Notes: generated by a model from the sequence alone, not told the origin. A stretch of DNA of 64,000 nucleotides from Devosia sediminis (GCF_016411825.1 NZ_JAEKMH010000002.1:434001-498000), one strand, 5' to 3'; counted from the first letter of the stretch, positions 52,787 to 61,938 are shown. Numbers and translations: made by a program.

Positions 52787-53968
52787 TCAAACTTGATCCT
52801 TGGACTGCCATCGTTTCATCTTCGCCGCATTGGCGGCGATGATCCAGACGAAGCCGGAAAGGCCGAGCAGGGCTGCATTGACGAGCAGACCGAAGTCTTC
52901 CGACTGCAAGAGAACGTCGCTCAACAGTCCGACCACGATCGGGCCTGCCACGAAGCCGAAATCTGCGGCAGTGCGCTGGATGCCCATCGCGGCAGGCAGC
53001 AGCCTGGGCTCGGTGAGTTCGATCAGGGCCGTCGAGGTGGCCGGCCCGATAAGGCCGCCAAAAATGCCAGCCAGAGCGATGCCAAACCAGAACAGCCACT
53101 CGGCCTGACCAAAGGCGACGAGTGCCAGGGAGGCGGCATAGCCAAAGCTGGCCAAAGCCGGCAATAGACGCCAGCCGAAACGGTCGACCAGCCAGCCCGA
53201 GATCGGGAGGATGACCACATTGGCCAAGGATGTCACGGTGACGGCAATACCGATCTTGTCAAAACCCATGGCAAACCGCGTGGTCGCCAGGAGCGGAATC
53301 AACTGCCAGAGCGCCGCCGTGCGGACAAAGCCGGAGACGAAGGACACCAGCAGGTTTGCCCGCAGCACGCCATTGGCCAGCGCCGGGGGCAAGCCATCGG
53401 CCTCGGGGGGGAGCGCTTGGGTAGGAGGGTCCTTCTGGACCGTAAGGGACACGACCATCGCCAGGGCCGACACGAGGGCATAAGCCCAGAAGGGTGCCGA
53501 AAGACCAAAGCCCTGGGCTATGAAGCCGCCGACGGCCGGACCGATACCGGCGCCGATGAAGATGGCAGCCTGGTAGAGCGCCATGAAGCGGCCACGGGAA
53601 CCGCTTCGCGACTGACGCGCAACCACAACGCCCATCGCCGTCAGGAAAATGCCCGATCCGAATCCCTGAACCAGCCGGCAGAATAGGAGAAAGTAGAGAT
53701 CCCAGGCCAAGGCAGCGCCCACCGCGCCAAGGAACAGAAGTCCGTTTCCAAAGCCCATCAGCACGCCCGCCCCAACCCGGCCATAAACGAGGCCGGTTGG
53801 GTAGTTGGCCAAGAGGCGCGCCACACCAAAAATGGTGATCAGCATGCCCACGAGCGTGGCAGAAGACGAGAAGCTCTCGCCGTAGATCGGCAGGATGGGA
53901 ACAATCAGGCCATTGCCGGCCATGACGAACGCCACCAGCACGAGCAGGATCCAGATGCGGATAGACAT
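52787..53968 (-). CDS. MFS transporter
   Basis: 393 residues from ATG 53968; twelve hydrophobic helices. The A-motif-like loop after helix 2 is ANYPTGLVYGRVGAGVL, and QGFGSGIFLTAMGVVVARQS fits the MFS family. Substrate and direction unknown. It follows the nicotinamidase-like gene by 56 bases on the same strand, so an uptake or efflux role tied to that hydrolase is likely. Confidence 0.88.
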   Translation of the reverse strand: MSIRIWILLVLVAFVMAGNGLIVPILPIYGESFSSSATLVGMLITIFGVARLLANYPTGLVYGRVGAGVLMGFGNGLLFLGAVGAALAWDLYFLLFCRLVQGFGSGIFLTAMGVVVARQSRSGSRGRFMALYQAAIFIGAGIGPAVGGFIAQGFGLSAPFWAYALVSALAMVVSLTVQKDPPTQALPPEADGLPPALANGVLRANLLVSFVSGFVRTAALWQLIPLLATTRFAMGFDKIGIAVTVTSLANVVILPISGWLVDRFGWRLLPALASFGYAASLALVAFGQAEWLFWFGIALAGIFGGLIGPATSTALIELTEPRLLPAAMGIQRTAADFGFVAGPIVVGLLSDVLLQSEDFGLLVNAALLGLSGFVWIIAANAAKMKRWQSKDQV

Positions 53969-54024
53969 GAGCAAGCCCGGAAGAGCCCCAAGCCCTACGA
54001 GACAGCTTGGGGCGGCCGAAGAAA

Positions 54025-54651
54025 TCAGGCGGCGGATGCGGTAGCCAGATCGGCCGTGCTGATCCATTTCACGCCAGCAGCAGCGAGCTTGGCATTGTTG
54101 GCTTCAACATCGCGGTCGCCAGCGCTTGCCTCGGTGACGATGAAAGTCTCGAACCCATCCTTGGCGGCCCCTAGCGCCGACTGCATCACGCAGCCATAAC
54201 GGGCCAAACCGGCGCAGAAGACGCGCTCGAAGCCGCGGGCCTTGAGATAGGCGCCCAGCCCCGTCTCGGTACCGTCATTTTCATAGAACGCCCCAAAGGA
54301 ATCGACGCCACTTCGATAGCCCTTACGGAAGGTCAATTCGGCCTTTGTGAGCTCGAGGCCGGGGTCAAGCTCAGCGCCTGGCGTGCCCTGTTGGCAATGG
54401 GAATTGAACACACCCTGCTCCCCATAGGAGACCGCCACGCGGTCCATGTGCTTGGTGCCGGGATGGTTGGCGGTGAAGGATACGTGGTCTGCCGGGTGCC
54501 AATCCGTCACCACCACCACATGCTCGAATTTCTCGGCTGTCTCATTAATAGGCATGATGATTTTTTGAGCATCGGGAATGGCCATGGTGCCACTTACGAA
54601 GTCAACCTGGACATCAATGACAATGAAAACGTCCTTGGAATTCACTTGCAT
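54025..54651 (-). CDS. pncA: Nicotinamidase-like cysteine hydrolase
   Basis: 208 residues. Nicotinamidase/isochorismatase fold: Asp13 (VIDVQVDF), Lys110 (FRKGYRSGVDSFGAFYEND) and Cys154 (LARYGCVMQSALGA) form the catalytic triad. Asp50, His52 and His56 (DWHPADH) are the metal site specific to nicotinamidases. Deamidates nicotinamide or a related amide. The Cys context RYGC instead of TDYC is unusual, so another amide is possible. Confidence 0.85.
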   Translation of the reverse strand: MQVNSKDVFIVIDVQVDFVSGTMAIPDAQKIIMPINETAEKFEHVVVVTDWHPADHVSFTANHPGTKHMDRVAVSYGEQGVFNSHCQQGTPGAELDPGLELTKAELTFRKGYRSGVDSFGAFYENDGTETGLGAYLKARGFERVFCAGLARYGCVMQSALGAAKDGFETFIVTEASAGDRDVEANNAKLAAAGVKWISTADLATASAA

Positions 54652-54730
54652 GATTTAGCTCCCTTTCCCTGAAAAGCCTTCGAAAATCCGCCCAACTGGC
54701 TGCGGTTTTGGATAACGTCCCTTCAATGGC

Positions 54731-54772
54731 ATGGAAGTTGCTTCCATTCAATCAGTTTTGAATGACATTCAA
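54731..54772. promoter_or_regulatory. Three interlocking palindromes between nicotinamidase and ABC operon
   Basis: ATGGAAGTTGCTTCCAT (54731-54747, arms 7, gap 3), CATTCAATCAGTTTTGAATG (54745-54764, arms 7) and TTGAATGACATTCAA (54758-54772, arms 7, gap 1) are all perfect and share bases. The last ends at the ribosome-binding site of the gene at 54786. Probable operator of the XRE-cupin regulator encoded at the end of this operon. Confidence 0.6.
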
Positions 54773-54785
54773 AAAGGAGCTTGGG

Positions 54786-56357
54786 ATGCATCTGATCTTT
54801 AATGCGGTTGCGGCGGGCGTGGCGGCCCTCCTGCTATCGGCGCCAGCACAGGCGCAGGGGACACTGCGAGTGGCCATCACGGCCAGCGACGTACCGACCA
54901 CGACCGGCGTGCCGACCCAGGGTCTCGAGGCCTGGAGCTATGCAGGCTACCCGATCTTCGAACCGCTGGTTATGTGGGATTTGCGCGTAACAGATACGCC
55001 TCCACCGGTGATCCCGTGGCTCGCGACCGAATGGGCCGTCGACGCGGAAGACCACACCAAGTGGGTCTTCAAGCTGCGCGACGGTGTCACTTTCCACGAT
55101 GGCAGCGCATTTGATGCCGATGCTGTGGTCTGGAACCTCGACCGCTTCTACAAGGAAGACGCGCCTCAATTCGAAGCCTCGACCTCGGCTTCGACCAAGG
55201 GTCGTGTTCCGGTGCTGAAGTCCTACGAAAAGATCGATGACTCGACCGTCGCGATCTATACGACCGTGCCCGTCACCTACTTCCCCGAGGTCATGACCTC
55301 GATCCTCTTTGTCAGCCCGGCAAAGTGGGAAGAAGTGGGCAGCTGGGAAGCCTTCGCCGGCCAGCCGTCGGGCACGGGCGCCTTCACCCTGGCAGCCGTC
55401 GACCGCACTTCGCTGACCCTGGCCAAGAACCCCAGTTACTGGAACACGGAACGCGCCGCCAAACTCGACAGTGTCGTCGTCTATCCCATGGCGGAAGCCA
55501 CCACGCGCCTCGCCGCGCTGCGCTCCGGCCAGGTCGACTGGATCAACGTGCCGCCGCCCGATGGCATTCCCAGCCTGCGTGACGCCGGCTTCACCGTGGC
55601 CACCTCGCCCATGCCGCATGTCTGGCCGTACTGGCTGCAGACCGCCGAAGGCAGCGTGTTCCACGATGTTAAGGTACGCCAGGCCTTCAACTACGCCCTC
55701 GACCGCGAAGGGCTGGTGACGCTGCTCAACGGCGCCGCCGAGCCGGCAAAGGGCTTCTGGAAACCCGGCGACCCGCGCTTCGGCACGCCGGAAAACGACT
55801 ATACCTATGATCCGGAGAAGGCCCGGGCGCTTTTGACCGAAGCCGGGTTCGGGCCGGGCGAGATGGTGCCGGTCAAAATCCTCATCTCGACGTCGGGTTC
55901 CGGCCAGATGGTGCCGCTGCCGATGAACGAACTGCTCCAGCAAAGCGCCCGCGCTGCTGGCTTCGAACTCGAATTCTCAGTGGTGGACTGGGGCCAGATG
56001 GCGGCCATTCGATCCAACCCGGATTCCCCGGAAATGCAGAATGTTGTGGCGGTCAATTCGAGCTTCACCACGGCTGACCTCACCTGGTTCTTCTTCTCGT
56101 TCTATCCGACCAATTGGCCCAACTTCGACCATCCCGAAACCACAGCGATGATGGACCAGTATCGTACCGACTTCGATATGTCGGACGAGGACCGCGTGGC
56201 GCTTATGGCCAATATCCACGCCAACCTGGTGGACCAGGCGCCGTGGGCCTGGATCGTGCATGACGTGAACCCCAAGGCGTTTGCACCGGCGGTGCAGGGC
56301 TATACTCCAGCTCAGGCTTGGTACACCGACCTCACCACCGTCTACATGCAACCCTGA
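54786..56357 (+). CDS. Family 5 ABC substrate-binding protein
   Basis: 523 residues from ATG 54786, with AAGGAG 6 bases upstream. Sec signal ending PAQAQ. SBP_bac_5 hallmarks LRDGVTFHDGSAFDADAVVWNLDRF and VRQAFNYALDREGLVTLLNG are present. It differs from the binding protein at 45146 in signal type (Sec, not Tat) and sequence. First gene of a complete importer operon. Confidence 0.92.
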   Translation: MHLIFNAVAAGVAALLLSAPAQAQGTLRVAITASDVPTTTGVPTQGLEAWSYAGYPIFEPLVMWDLRVTDTPPPVIPWLATEWAVDAEDHTKWVFKLRDGVTFHDGSAFDADAVVWNLDRFYKEDAPQFEASTSASTKGRVPVLKSYEKIDDSTVAIYTTVPVTYFPEVMTSILFVSPAKWEEVGSWEAFAGQPSGTGAFTLAAVDRTSLTLAKNPSYWNTERAAKLDSVVVYPMAEATTRLAALRSGQVDWINVPPPDGIPSLRDAGFTVATSPMPHVWPYWLQTAEGSVFHDVKVRQAFNYALDREGLVTLLNGAAEPAKGFWKPGDPRFGTPENDYTYDPEKARALLTEAGFGPGEMVPVKILISTSGSGQMVPLPMNELLQQSARAAGFELEFSVVDWGQMAAIRSNPDSPEMQNVVAVNSSFTTADLTWFFFSFYPTNWPNFDHPETTAMMDQYRTDFDMSDEDRVALMANIHANLVDQAPWAWIVHDVNPKAFAPAVQGYTPAQAWYTDLTTVYMQP

Positions 56358-56363
56358 CCTTGC

Positions 56364-56386
56364 GCGCCGCCCGTGCAGGGCGGCGC
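56364..56386 (+). terminator. Intercistronic hairpin after binding protein gene
   Basis: GCGCCGCCC pairs perfectly with GGGCGGCGC around GTGCA, followed by TTCTCCTTG, 28 bases before the permease start. Same placement as the hairpin at 46724 in the other importer operon. Confidence 0.65.
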
Positions 56387-56413
56387 TTCTCCTTGCCCCA
56401 CTGGAGAGCAATC

Positions 56414-57355
56414 GTGCTGCAATTCGTCTTTCGACGCATCACCCAGGTCATACCCATTCTCTTGGGCGTCACCCTCGTCACCTTCGCGCTGGTCCAGATC
56501 ATGCCCGGCTCCATAGCCGACATGCTGGTGCCGCCAAGCGCCCCGCAAAGCCTCAAGGATGAGATAAACCGCATCTATGGCCTCGATCGGTCCCTGTTCG
56601 AGCAATACTTTCTCTGGCTCGGGCAATTGCTGACCGGCAATCTCGGCGTGTCGCTGGTCTCGAGTCGCCCCGTCGCTGGTGAACTCTTCGCAGCCATGCT
56701 CAACACGCTGCAGATCACCCTGATTTCCGCCGTGATCGGCTTTGGCCTCGGCATCCTCTTCGGCGCCATCTCGGCGCTCAATGCTGGCAAGTGGCCCGAC
56801 CGGCTGTTCACCTTCGTGTCGATCGCCGGCGTTTCGGTGCCGCATTACTGGCTGGCCATCCTGATGGTGACCATCTTTTCGGTGCAGTTCAACCTGCTGC
56901 CGGCGCAGGGCATGGGCCCGGCGGGTTTCCCCACCACCTGGGAACAATGGCGGCCAATGATCATGCCGATCTTTACCCTGTCGCTCATTCCGATGGGCGT
57001 CGTCGGTCGCCTGGTGCGTGCTTCAGTGCTCGAAGTGCTGAGCCAGGAATTCGTCCAGGCCTTGGGCGCAAAGGGCCTGCGTGACCGCCAAGTGCGCATG
57101 CATGTGGCCAAGAACGCGGCACCGGCCGTGCTGGCCGTCATGGGCCTGCAATTCGGTTACCTGCTGGGCGGCTCTATCCTTGTCGAAACGGTTTTCAACT
57201 GGCCCGGCACCGGCAAACTGCTGAACCAGGCCATTTTTACCAATGACATGCCGATCATCCAGGCCACGGTGCTCGTGCTGTCCATCATGTTTGTGCTCGT
57301 CAACCTAGCGGTCGACGTCGCCCAGGCCGCCATTGACCCGAGGATGCGCCGATGA
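56414..57355 (+). CDS. Peptide-type ABC permease (DppB-like)
   Basis: 313 residues from GTG 56414, with GGAG 7 bases upstream; the longer frame runs back through the hairpin. Begins MLQFVFRRITQVIPILLGVTLVTFALVQIMPG, coupling loop FVQALGAKGLRDRQVRMHVAKNAAPAVL. Overlaps the next permease by 4 bases. Confidence 0.92.
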   Translation: MLQFVFRRITQVIPILLGVTLVTFALVQIMPGSIADMLVPPSAPQSLKDEINRIYGLDRSLFEQYFLWLGQLLTGNLGVSLVSSRPVAGELFAAMLNTLQITLISAVIGFGLGILFGAISALNAGKWPDRLFTFVSIAGVSVPHYWLAILMVTIFSVQFNLLPAQGMGPAGFPTTWEQWRPMIMPIFTLSLIPMGVVGRLVRASVLEVLSQEFVQALGAKGLRDRQVRMHVAKNAAPAVLAVMGLQFGYLLGGSILVETVFNWPGTGKLLNQAIFTNDMPIIQATVLVLSIMFVLVNLAVDVAQAAIDPRMRR

Positions 57356-58236
57356 ACGAACTCAGCCCCATCCAGGTCGAGGAGGTCGTTCGAACCCCGC
57401 GGCCCAGCCAGCGCATGTGGCGTCGCCTCAAGCGCGACAAAGTCAGCCTCGGCGCCATGGTTGTGCTAGGCCTCATCGTGTTCATGGCCATGTTCGCCCC
57501 CTGGATCGCGCCCGATCCCTATACGGGCAGCGCGCTGGCCCGCCTCAAGCCGATCGGCACGCCCGACCATTGGCTCGGCACCGACGAAATCGGTCGCGAC
57601 ATGTGGGCGCGCCTGGCCCACGGCGCCCGCCTATCCCTGATTTCGGGCACCTTGCCGGTGGCAGTGGCCCTGCTGATCGGGGGCGGGCTTGGGGTTCTGG
57701 CCGGCTATCGCGGCGGCCTGGTCAACACACTGATCATGCGCACCATGGACGTGTTTTACGCTTTCCCGGCGGTGTTGCTGGCGATCGCCGTCTGCGCCGT
57801 GATCGGCACCGGGATCACCTCGACCCTGATTGCTCTCACCATCGTCTTCATTCCCTCGCTGGTGCGCGTCACCGAAACGGTCACCACGCGCGTTCGCAAC
57901 ATGGACTATATCGAGGCGGCTCGTGCGAGCGGCGTTTCCGACTTCGAGATCATCATCCATCAAGTCCTGCCCAATATCGTTGGCACCGTGCTCGTCTACG
58001 CAGCGGGCCTGGCGTCGCTTTCCATCATCCTGGCGGCAGGCCTGAGCTTTTTGGGTCTGGGCATGCCGCCGCCGAATGCCGAATGGGGCCAGATGCTCAA
58101 CTCGCTGCGCCAATCCATCTATATCCAGCCCTGGCTGGCCGCCTTGCCCGGCCTGATGATCTTCATCACCTCGGTCTGTTTCAACCTCATCAGCGACGGA
58201 CTCAGGAGCGCGATCGATGTCAAAGACAATGGCTAA
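57352..58236 (+). CDS. Peptide-type ABC permease (DppC-like)
   Basis: 294 residues. HWLGTDEIGRDMWARLAHGARLSL, coupling loop DYIEAARASGVSDFEIIIHQVLPNI and LSFLGLGMPPPNAEWGQM are DppC hallmarks. Its 3' end overlaps the ATPase gene by 20 bases. Confidence 0.93.
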   Translation: MNELSPIQVEEVVRTPRPSQRMWRRLKRDKVSLGAMVVLGLIVFMAMFAPWIAPDPYTGSALARLKPIGTPDHWLGTDEIGRDMWARLAHGARLSLISGTLPVAVALLIGGGLGVLAGYRGGLVNTLIMRTMDVFYAFPAVLLAIAVCAVIGTGITSTLIALTIVFIPSLVRVTETVTTRVRNMDYIEAARASGVSDFEIIIHQVLPNIVGTVLVYAAGLASLSIILAAGLSFLGLGMPPPNAEWGQMLNSLRQSIYIQPWLAALPGLMIFITSVCFNLISDGLRSAIDVKDNG

Positions 58237-59269
58237 TCCCGCTGCCTTGCCCAGGGACCGTGGCGGGCCCTTGCAGCCTCTCCTGATCGTCGATGGCCTG
58301 ACCAAGCATTTCACCATCCGCTCGGGCATTGCCGGCCGGGCCACGGGCAAGGTGCATGCAGTCGATGGCGTTTCCTTTTCCGTGGGCAAGGGCGAAGTAT
58401 TGGGTGTCGTGGGTGAATCGGGATGTGGCAAGTCCACGACGGCGCGCCTGTTGATGCATCTCATCGAGCCCGACAGCGGTGAGCTGGTCTTCGACGGCGA
58501 CGTTGTCGGCGGGCCAGGCATGAGTGTCGGGCAGTTGCGGCGTCACATGCAGATGGTTTTCCAGGACAGCCATGCTTCGCTCAACCCGCGCATGACCATT
58601 GCCGACTGCATCGGTTTTGCTCCCCGCATGCATGGCATGAAGGCGAGCGAGGTTACGGCCAAGGTCAACGAGTTGCTCGACCTTGTGGGGCTCGATGCGC
58701 GGCTCTTTGCCAATCGCTATCCGCATGAACTCTCGGGCGGCCAGCGCCAGCGCGTCAACATCGCCAGGGCACTGGCGCTGGAGCCGCGCCTGCTGATCCT
58801 CGATGAATCCGTTTCGGCGCTGGACAAATCGGTGGAGGCTCAGATCCTCAACCTGCTGCAGTCTCTCAAGCAGAAGCTGAACCTCACCTACATCTTCATC
58901 AGTCACGATCTCAACGTCATCGAATATGTCTCGGACCGGATCATGGTGATGTATCTGGGCGAGGTGGTCGAAAGCGGCCCCGTCGAGCAGGTCTATGGCG
59001 CGCCGCGTCACCCCTATACGCGGGCCTTGCTCTCCTCCAAGCCGAGCCTTGACCCGCGCAAGCGCACGTTGGAGCCGCCGATTACAGGTGATCCACCCAA
59101 TCCGATCAACCCGCCATCGGGCTGTCGGTTTCGCACGCGTTGCGCTTTTGCAGAAGGCGTCTGCGCCGAACAGCACCCCGTGCTGGCCGCGGACGACACA
59201 TCGCCGGATCACCTCGCCGCCTGCCTGATGCATCAACCCTCATCTGGTCATTCGAAAGCGACGCCATGA
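58217..59269 (+). CDS. Peptide-type ABC ATPase (DppF-like)
   Basis: 350 residues. Walker A GESGCGKST, MVFQDSHASLNPRMTI, signature LSGGQRQRVNIARAL, Walker B LLILDESVSALD (Ser where Pro is usual), H-loop FISHDLNVI, C-terminal CRFRTRCAFAEGVC. ATPase order is F then D here, the reverse of the operon at 50580. Confidence 0.93.
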   Translation: MSKTMANPAALPRDRGGPLQPLLIVDGLTKHFTIRSGIAGRATGKVHAVDGVSFSVGKGEVLGVVGESGCGKSTTARLLMHLIEPDSGELVFDGDVVGGPGMSVGQLRRHMQMVFQDSHASLNPRMTIADCIGFAPRMHGMKASEVTAKVNELLDLVGLDARLFANRYPHELSGGQRQRVNIARALALEPRLLILDESVSALDKSVEAQILNLLQSLKQKLNLTYIFISHDLNVIEYVSDRIMVMYLGEVVESGPVEQVYGAPRHPYTRALLSSKPSLDPRKRTLEPPITGDPPNPINPPSGCRFRTRCAFAEGVCAEQHPVLAADDTSPDHLAACLMHQPSSGHSKATP

Positions 59270-60255
59270 CTGACTTTTCAAACACGCCCGTAGTCGACGT
59301 CGAAGACCTCAGCGTCACCTTTCAGCGCGAGGGCAATTCCATTCGCGCCGTCAACGGCATCAGCTTCTCCCTCAGGCGCGGGGAGGTGCTGACCGTCATC
59401 GGCGAGAGCGGCTCGGGCAAGTCGGTCATGTTGCGCACCGTGCTGGGGCTGATCCCGAGTTACGCGCGGATCGGTGGCAAGGTCCAGGTCAAGGGTGTCG
59501 ATATAGCGGGCCTCAATGCCGAGCAGCGATCAGCCATGCGTGGGCGGGACGTGTCGATGATTTTTCAGGAGCCGGCGACGGCCTTCGACCCGGTCTATAC
59601 GGTGGGCGAGCAGATCGCCGAGACCATCGTGCGGCACGAGGGAACGTCGCAGATCACCGCCATGGCACGGGCCAAGGACCTGCTCGACCTGGTGGCTATC
59701 CCCTCGGCAGAGCGTCGTCTCAAGAATTTCCCGCATGAGATGAGCGGCGGCATGCGCCAGCGCGCTATGATCGCCTTGGCCCTGGCCTGCAATCCCAGTG
59801 TGCTGCTGGCCGACGAACCGACCACGGCTCTCGATGCGACCGTGCAGATCCAGCTGCTGGTGCTGCTGCGCAAGCTGCAGCGGGAGCTGGATATGGCCCT
59901 GATCTTCGTCACCCACGACATGGGCGTTGCCGCCGAAATCTCCGACCGCGTCGCGGTCATGTATGCCGGTCGCTTCGTCGAAACCGGCACCGTCGAAGAT
60001 GTTTTGCTGGCGCCGACGCACCCCTATACACGTGGACTCTTGAGTTCGACTGTCCATGCCGGTATGCGAGGACAGACTTTGCAGACCATCACCGGAAGCC
60101 CACCGGATCTACGCCGACTGCCAAAAGGGTGTTCTTTCGCACCGCGATGCACCCAGGCAATGGACGCCTGCCGACTGGACAGTCCGATGGCGCGACAGGT
60201 TGGCGGCAACCATATGGCGGCTTGCCTCCGCGTGGGGGAACTGGCGACGGCCTGA
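59266..60255 (+). CDS. Peptide-type ABC ATPase (DppD-like)
   Basis: 329 residues from ATG 59266, with ATGA overlap. Walker A GESGSGKSV, MIFQEPATAFDPVYTV, signature MSGGMRQRAMIALAL, Walker B VLLADEPTTALD, H-loop FVTHDMGV, C-terminal CSFAPRCTQAMDAC. Pairs with the preceding ATPase. Confidence 0.93.
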   Translation: MTDFSNTPVVDVEDLSVTFQREGNSIRAVNGISFSLRRGEVLTVIGESGSGKSVMLRTVLGLIPSYARIGGKVQVKGVDIAGLNAEQRSAMRGRDVSMIFQEPATAFDPVYTVGEQIAETIVRHEGTSQITAMARAKDLLDLVAIPSAERRLKNFPHEMSGGMRQRAMIALALACNPSVLLADEPTTALDATVQIQLLVLLRKLQRELDMALIFVTHDMGVAAEISDRVAVMYAGRFVETGTVEDVLLAPTHPYTRGLLSSTVHAGMRGQTLQTITGSPPDLRRLPKGCSFAPRCTQAMDACRLDSPMARQVGGNHMAACLRVGELATA

Positions 60256-60272
60256 CGAACGGGAGGAAGACC

Positions 60273-60893
60273 ATGGATGGGGAATCGCTGTCGATCCCGG
60301 AAAGCGCCAAGGCCGCCGTTCAGGAAGAAACGGAAAAGACCTTTGCCCTGATTGGGCAACAGATCCGCAAGACGCGCCAGCGGCGGCGCATAACCATCCA
60401 GCAACTGGCGGATGCATCGGGGATCAGCGCCTCGATGCTGAGCCTGGTCGAGCGAGGGATGACATCGCCGTCGCTGCTTTCGCTGACGGCCATCGGCAGA
60501 AACCTCGGCTTGACCCTGGCCGAGATGATGTCGGGAGAGCTGCAGGAGCCTCCCGAGGAGGCTGTCACTCGCGTCCAGAACATGCCGCTCATCAAAACAC
60601 CCGACGGCATTTTGCGCCGCATCCTGCGCCAGGATCGCAAGCGTGGCGTGACCATCACTTATAACGAATATGGCTCAGGTATCGGCAATTCACCTGTCGG
60701 CATTACCCATACCGGCTTTGAATATGGTTTGGTTATCGAGGGCGAATTGACCATCGAGATCGATGGCATCCAGACCGTGCTGCACAGTGGCGACGTTGTC
60801 AGCCTCCGCTCGACAAGGGTGCATAAGATCTGGAATTACAGTGCGTCCAAGGCAACCACGGTCTGGTTCAACTTGGACGAGGCGGAGAGCTAA
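60273..60893 (+). CDS. XRE-family regulator with C-terminal cupin
   Basis: 206 residues from ATG 60273, behind GGGAGGAAG. N-terminal helix-turn-helix (about 28-82: IGQQIRKTRQRRRITIQQLADASGISASMLSLVERGMTSPSLLSL), C-terminal cupin beta-barrel (about 125-200: GFEYGLVIEGELTIEIDG, LHSGDVVSLRSTRVHKIWN). Such proteins sense a small molecule and control adjacent genes. Last gene of the operon; likely autoregulates through the palindromes at 54731-54772. Confidence 0.9.
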   Translation: MDGESLSIPESAKAAVQEETEKTFALIGQQIRKTRQRRRITIQQLADASGISASMLSLVERGMTSPSLLSLTAIGRNLGLTLAEMMSGELQEPPEEAVTRVQNMPLIKTPDGILRRILRQDRKRGVTITYNEYGSGIGNSPVGITHTGFEYGLVIEGELTIEIDGIQTVLHSGDVVSLRSTRVHKIWNYSASKATTVWFNLDEAES

Positions 60894-61014
60894 GCCATGC
60901 CAGGGCGAGCTCCCGAGTGACCGGAGCCCGCCTCCTTGGGGTAACAAGAACTCGCGTCGGAACGACCGAATAGGTCGCAGGATCCGTTGACCGACCCGCC
61001 AAACCCTGCGGTAT

Positions 61015-61046
61015 GAAAAACCCCGACGTCCTGAGACGCCGGGGTT
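61015..61046 (-). terminator. Rho-independent terminator of tRNA-Pro
   Basis: On the minus strand AACCCCGGCGTC pairs with GACGTCGGGGTT around TCAG, followed by TTTCAT, directly after the tRNA 3' end. Confidence 0.88.
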
Positions 61047-61049
61047 GAT

Positions 61050-61126
61050 TGGTCGGAGTAGAGTGATTCGAACACTCGACCCCCTGCTCCCGAAGCAGGT
61101 GCGCTACCAGGCTGCGCTATACTCCG
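61050..61126 (-). tRNA. tRNA-Pro (CGG)
   Basis: 77 bases including an encoded CCA (61050-61052). Acceptor CGGAGTA/TACTCCG, anticodon arm CCTGC-TTCGGGA-GCAGG with CGG anticodon, T-arm with GTTCGAATC. Its 5' end faces tRNA-Gln. Confidence 0.95.
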
Positions 61127-61192
61127 TCAGGGCACGCGACATTTCGGGAAATGCGGGGCAGACCGGTGTCGACCCCGTCGCGATGTGGCGGC

Positions 61193-61221
61193 TTTATAGC
61201 TGCGCTCCCGGCAGTGTTCAA
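61193..61221 (-). promoter_or_regulatory. Probable promoter of tRNA-Pro
   Basis: On the minus strand, TTGAAC (61221-61216) and TATAAA (61198-61193) are 17 bases apart, about 67 bases upstream of the tRNA 5' end. Confidence 0.6.
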
Positions 61222-61258
61222 GCGGTTCCCACAACCTTTTATCGCCCCCGAGATCAAG

Positions 61259-61287
61259 TTGCACGGCGCCGTCGAACCGTGTAGGAA
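61259..61287 (+). promoter_or_regulatory. Probable promoter of tRNA-Gln
   Basis: TTGCAC (61259-61264) and TAGGAA (61282-61287) are 17 bases apart, and the tRNA begins 12 bases after the -10. Confidence 0.5.
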
Positions 61288-61298
61288 CCGCCCCAAGT

Positions 61299-61373
<75 letters not shown>

Positions 61374-61405
61374 AATCCAACATCCCTGCAGTCACGTGCC
61401 CCGGA

Positions 61406-61897
61406 TCAGTTCCGGGCGGCGAGCACGGCTAGTTTTGCGGGCACCGAGAGCACGTCGCGGATGGTCTGGATGCGCTCGGGAGTATAGTGCCCGGCGACGT
61501 CGAGCAGGTTCATGCAACCCACCAGCTCGTCCTTGATGATGATCGGCACGTTCACCACCGACTGGCAGCCCAGCGAGTTGATCAGTTCGTGGTCGAACAG
61601 CACCTTGGCGATGTCCTCGATGGTGTTGGCGATGAAATATTCGCGCTTGCCATGAACGATGTCGAACCAGGGGCCGTAGTTGAGCGGCTTGGTGGCCGAG
61701 GTCGGGTAGCTGACCGGATCGCTGGTATAGGCGCGGCGCGACAGCTCGGCCTCCATGTCCACCAACATGATGGTGAAAAGCTTGGCGCCGACCGTGGCGC
61801 GGGCAAGGTCCTGCAGCGCGGTGAAGGCCGCCTCGGCCGTCTTGGCCTTGGCAATGTCGGCGTCGAAGGCGAGCAGGGCAGGGGTGTGATCGGTCAT
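61406..61897 (-). CDS. GAF domain protein
   Basis: 163 residues made of a single GAF domain (about 20-160): VGAKLFTIMLVDMEAEL, GKREYFIANTIEDIAKVLFDHELINSLGCQSVVNVPIIIKDELVGCMNLLD. No output domain, so it may bind a small molecule on its own or act on it. It is 41 bases downstream of the ABC ATPase and may belong to that operon. Confidence 0.87.
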   Translation of the reverse strand: MTDHTPALLAFDADIAKAKTAEAAFTALQDLARATVGAKLFTIMLVDMEAELSRRAYTSDPVSYPTSATKPLNYGPWFDIVHGKREYFIANTIEDIAKVLFDHELINSLGCQSVVNVPIIIKDELVGCMNLLDVAGHYTPERIQTIRDVLSVPAKLAVLAARN

Positions 61898-61938
61898 GGG
61901 TGATCCTTGGGTCTATTTGAGGTGGCGGCCGCAGACGA

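Noticed and set aside
61050-61126. tRNA-Pro as integration site for the catabolic island.
   Set aside because: No integrase or transposase is present, and no copy of the tRNA 3' end was seen near 26.6 kb or 52.7 kb.
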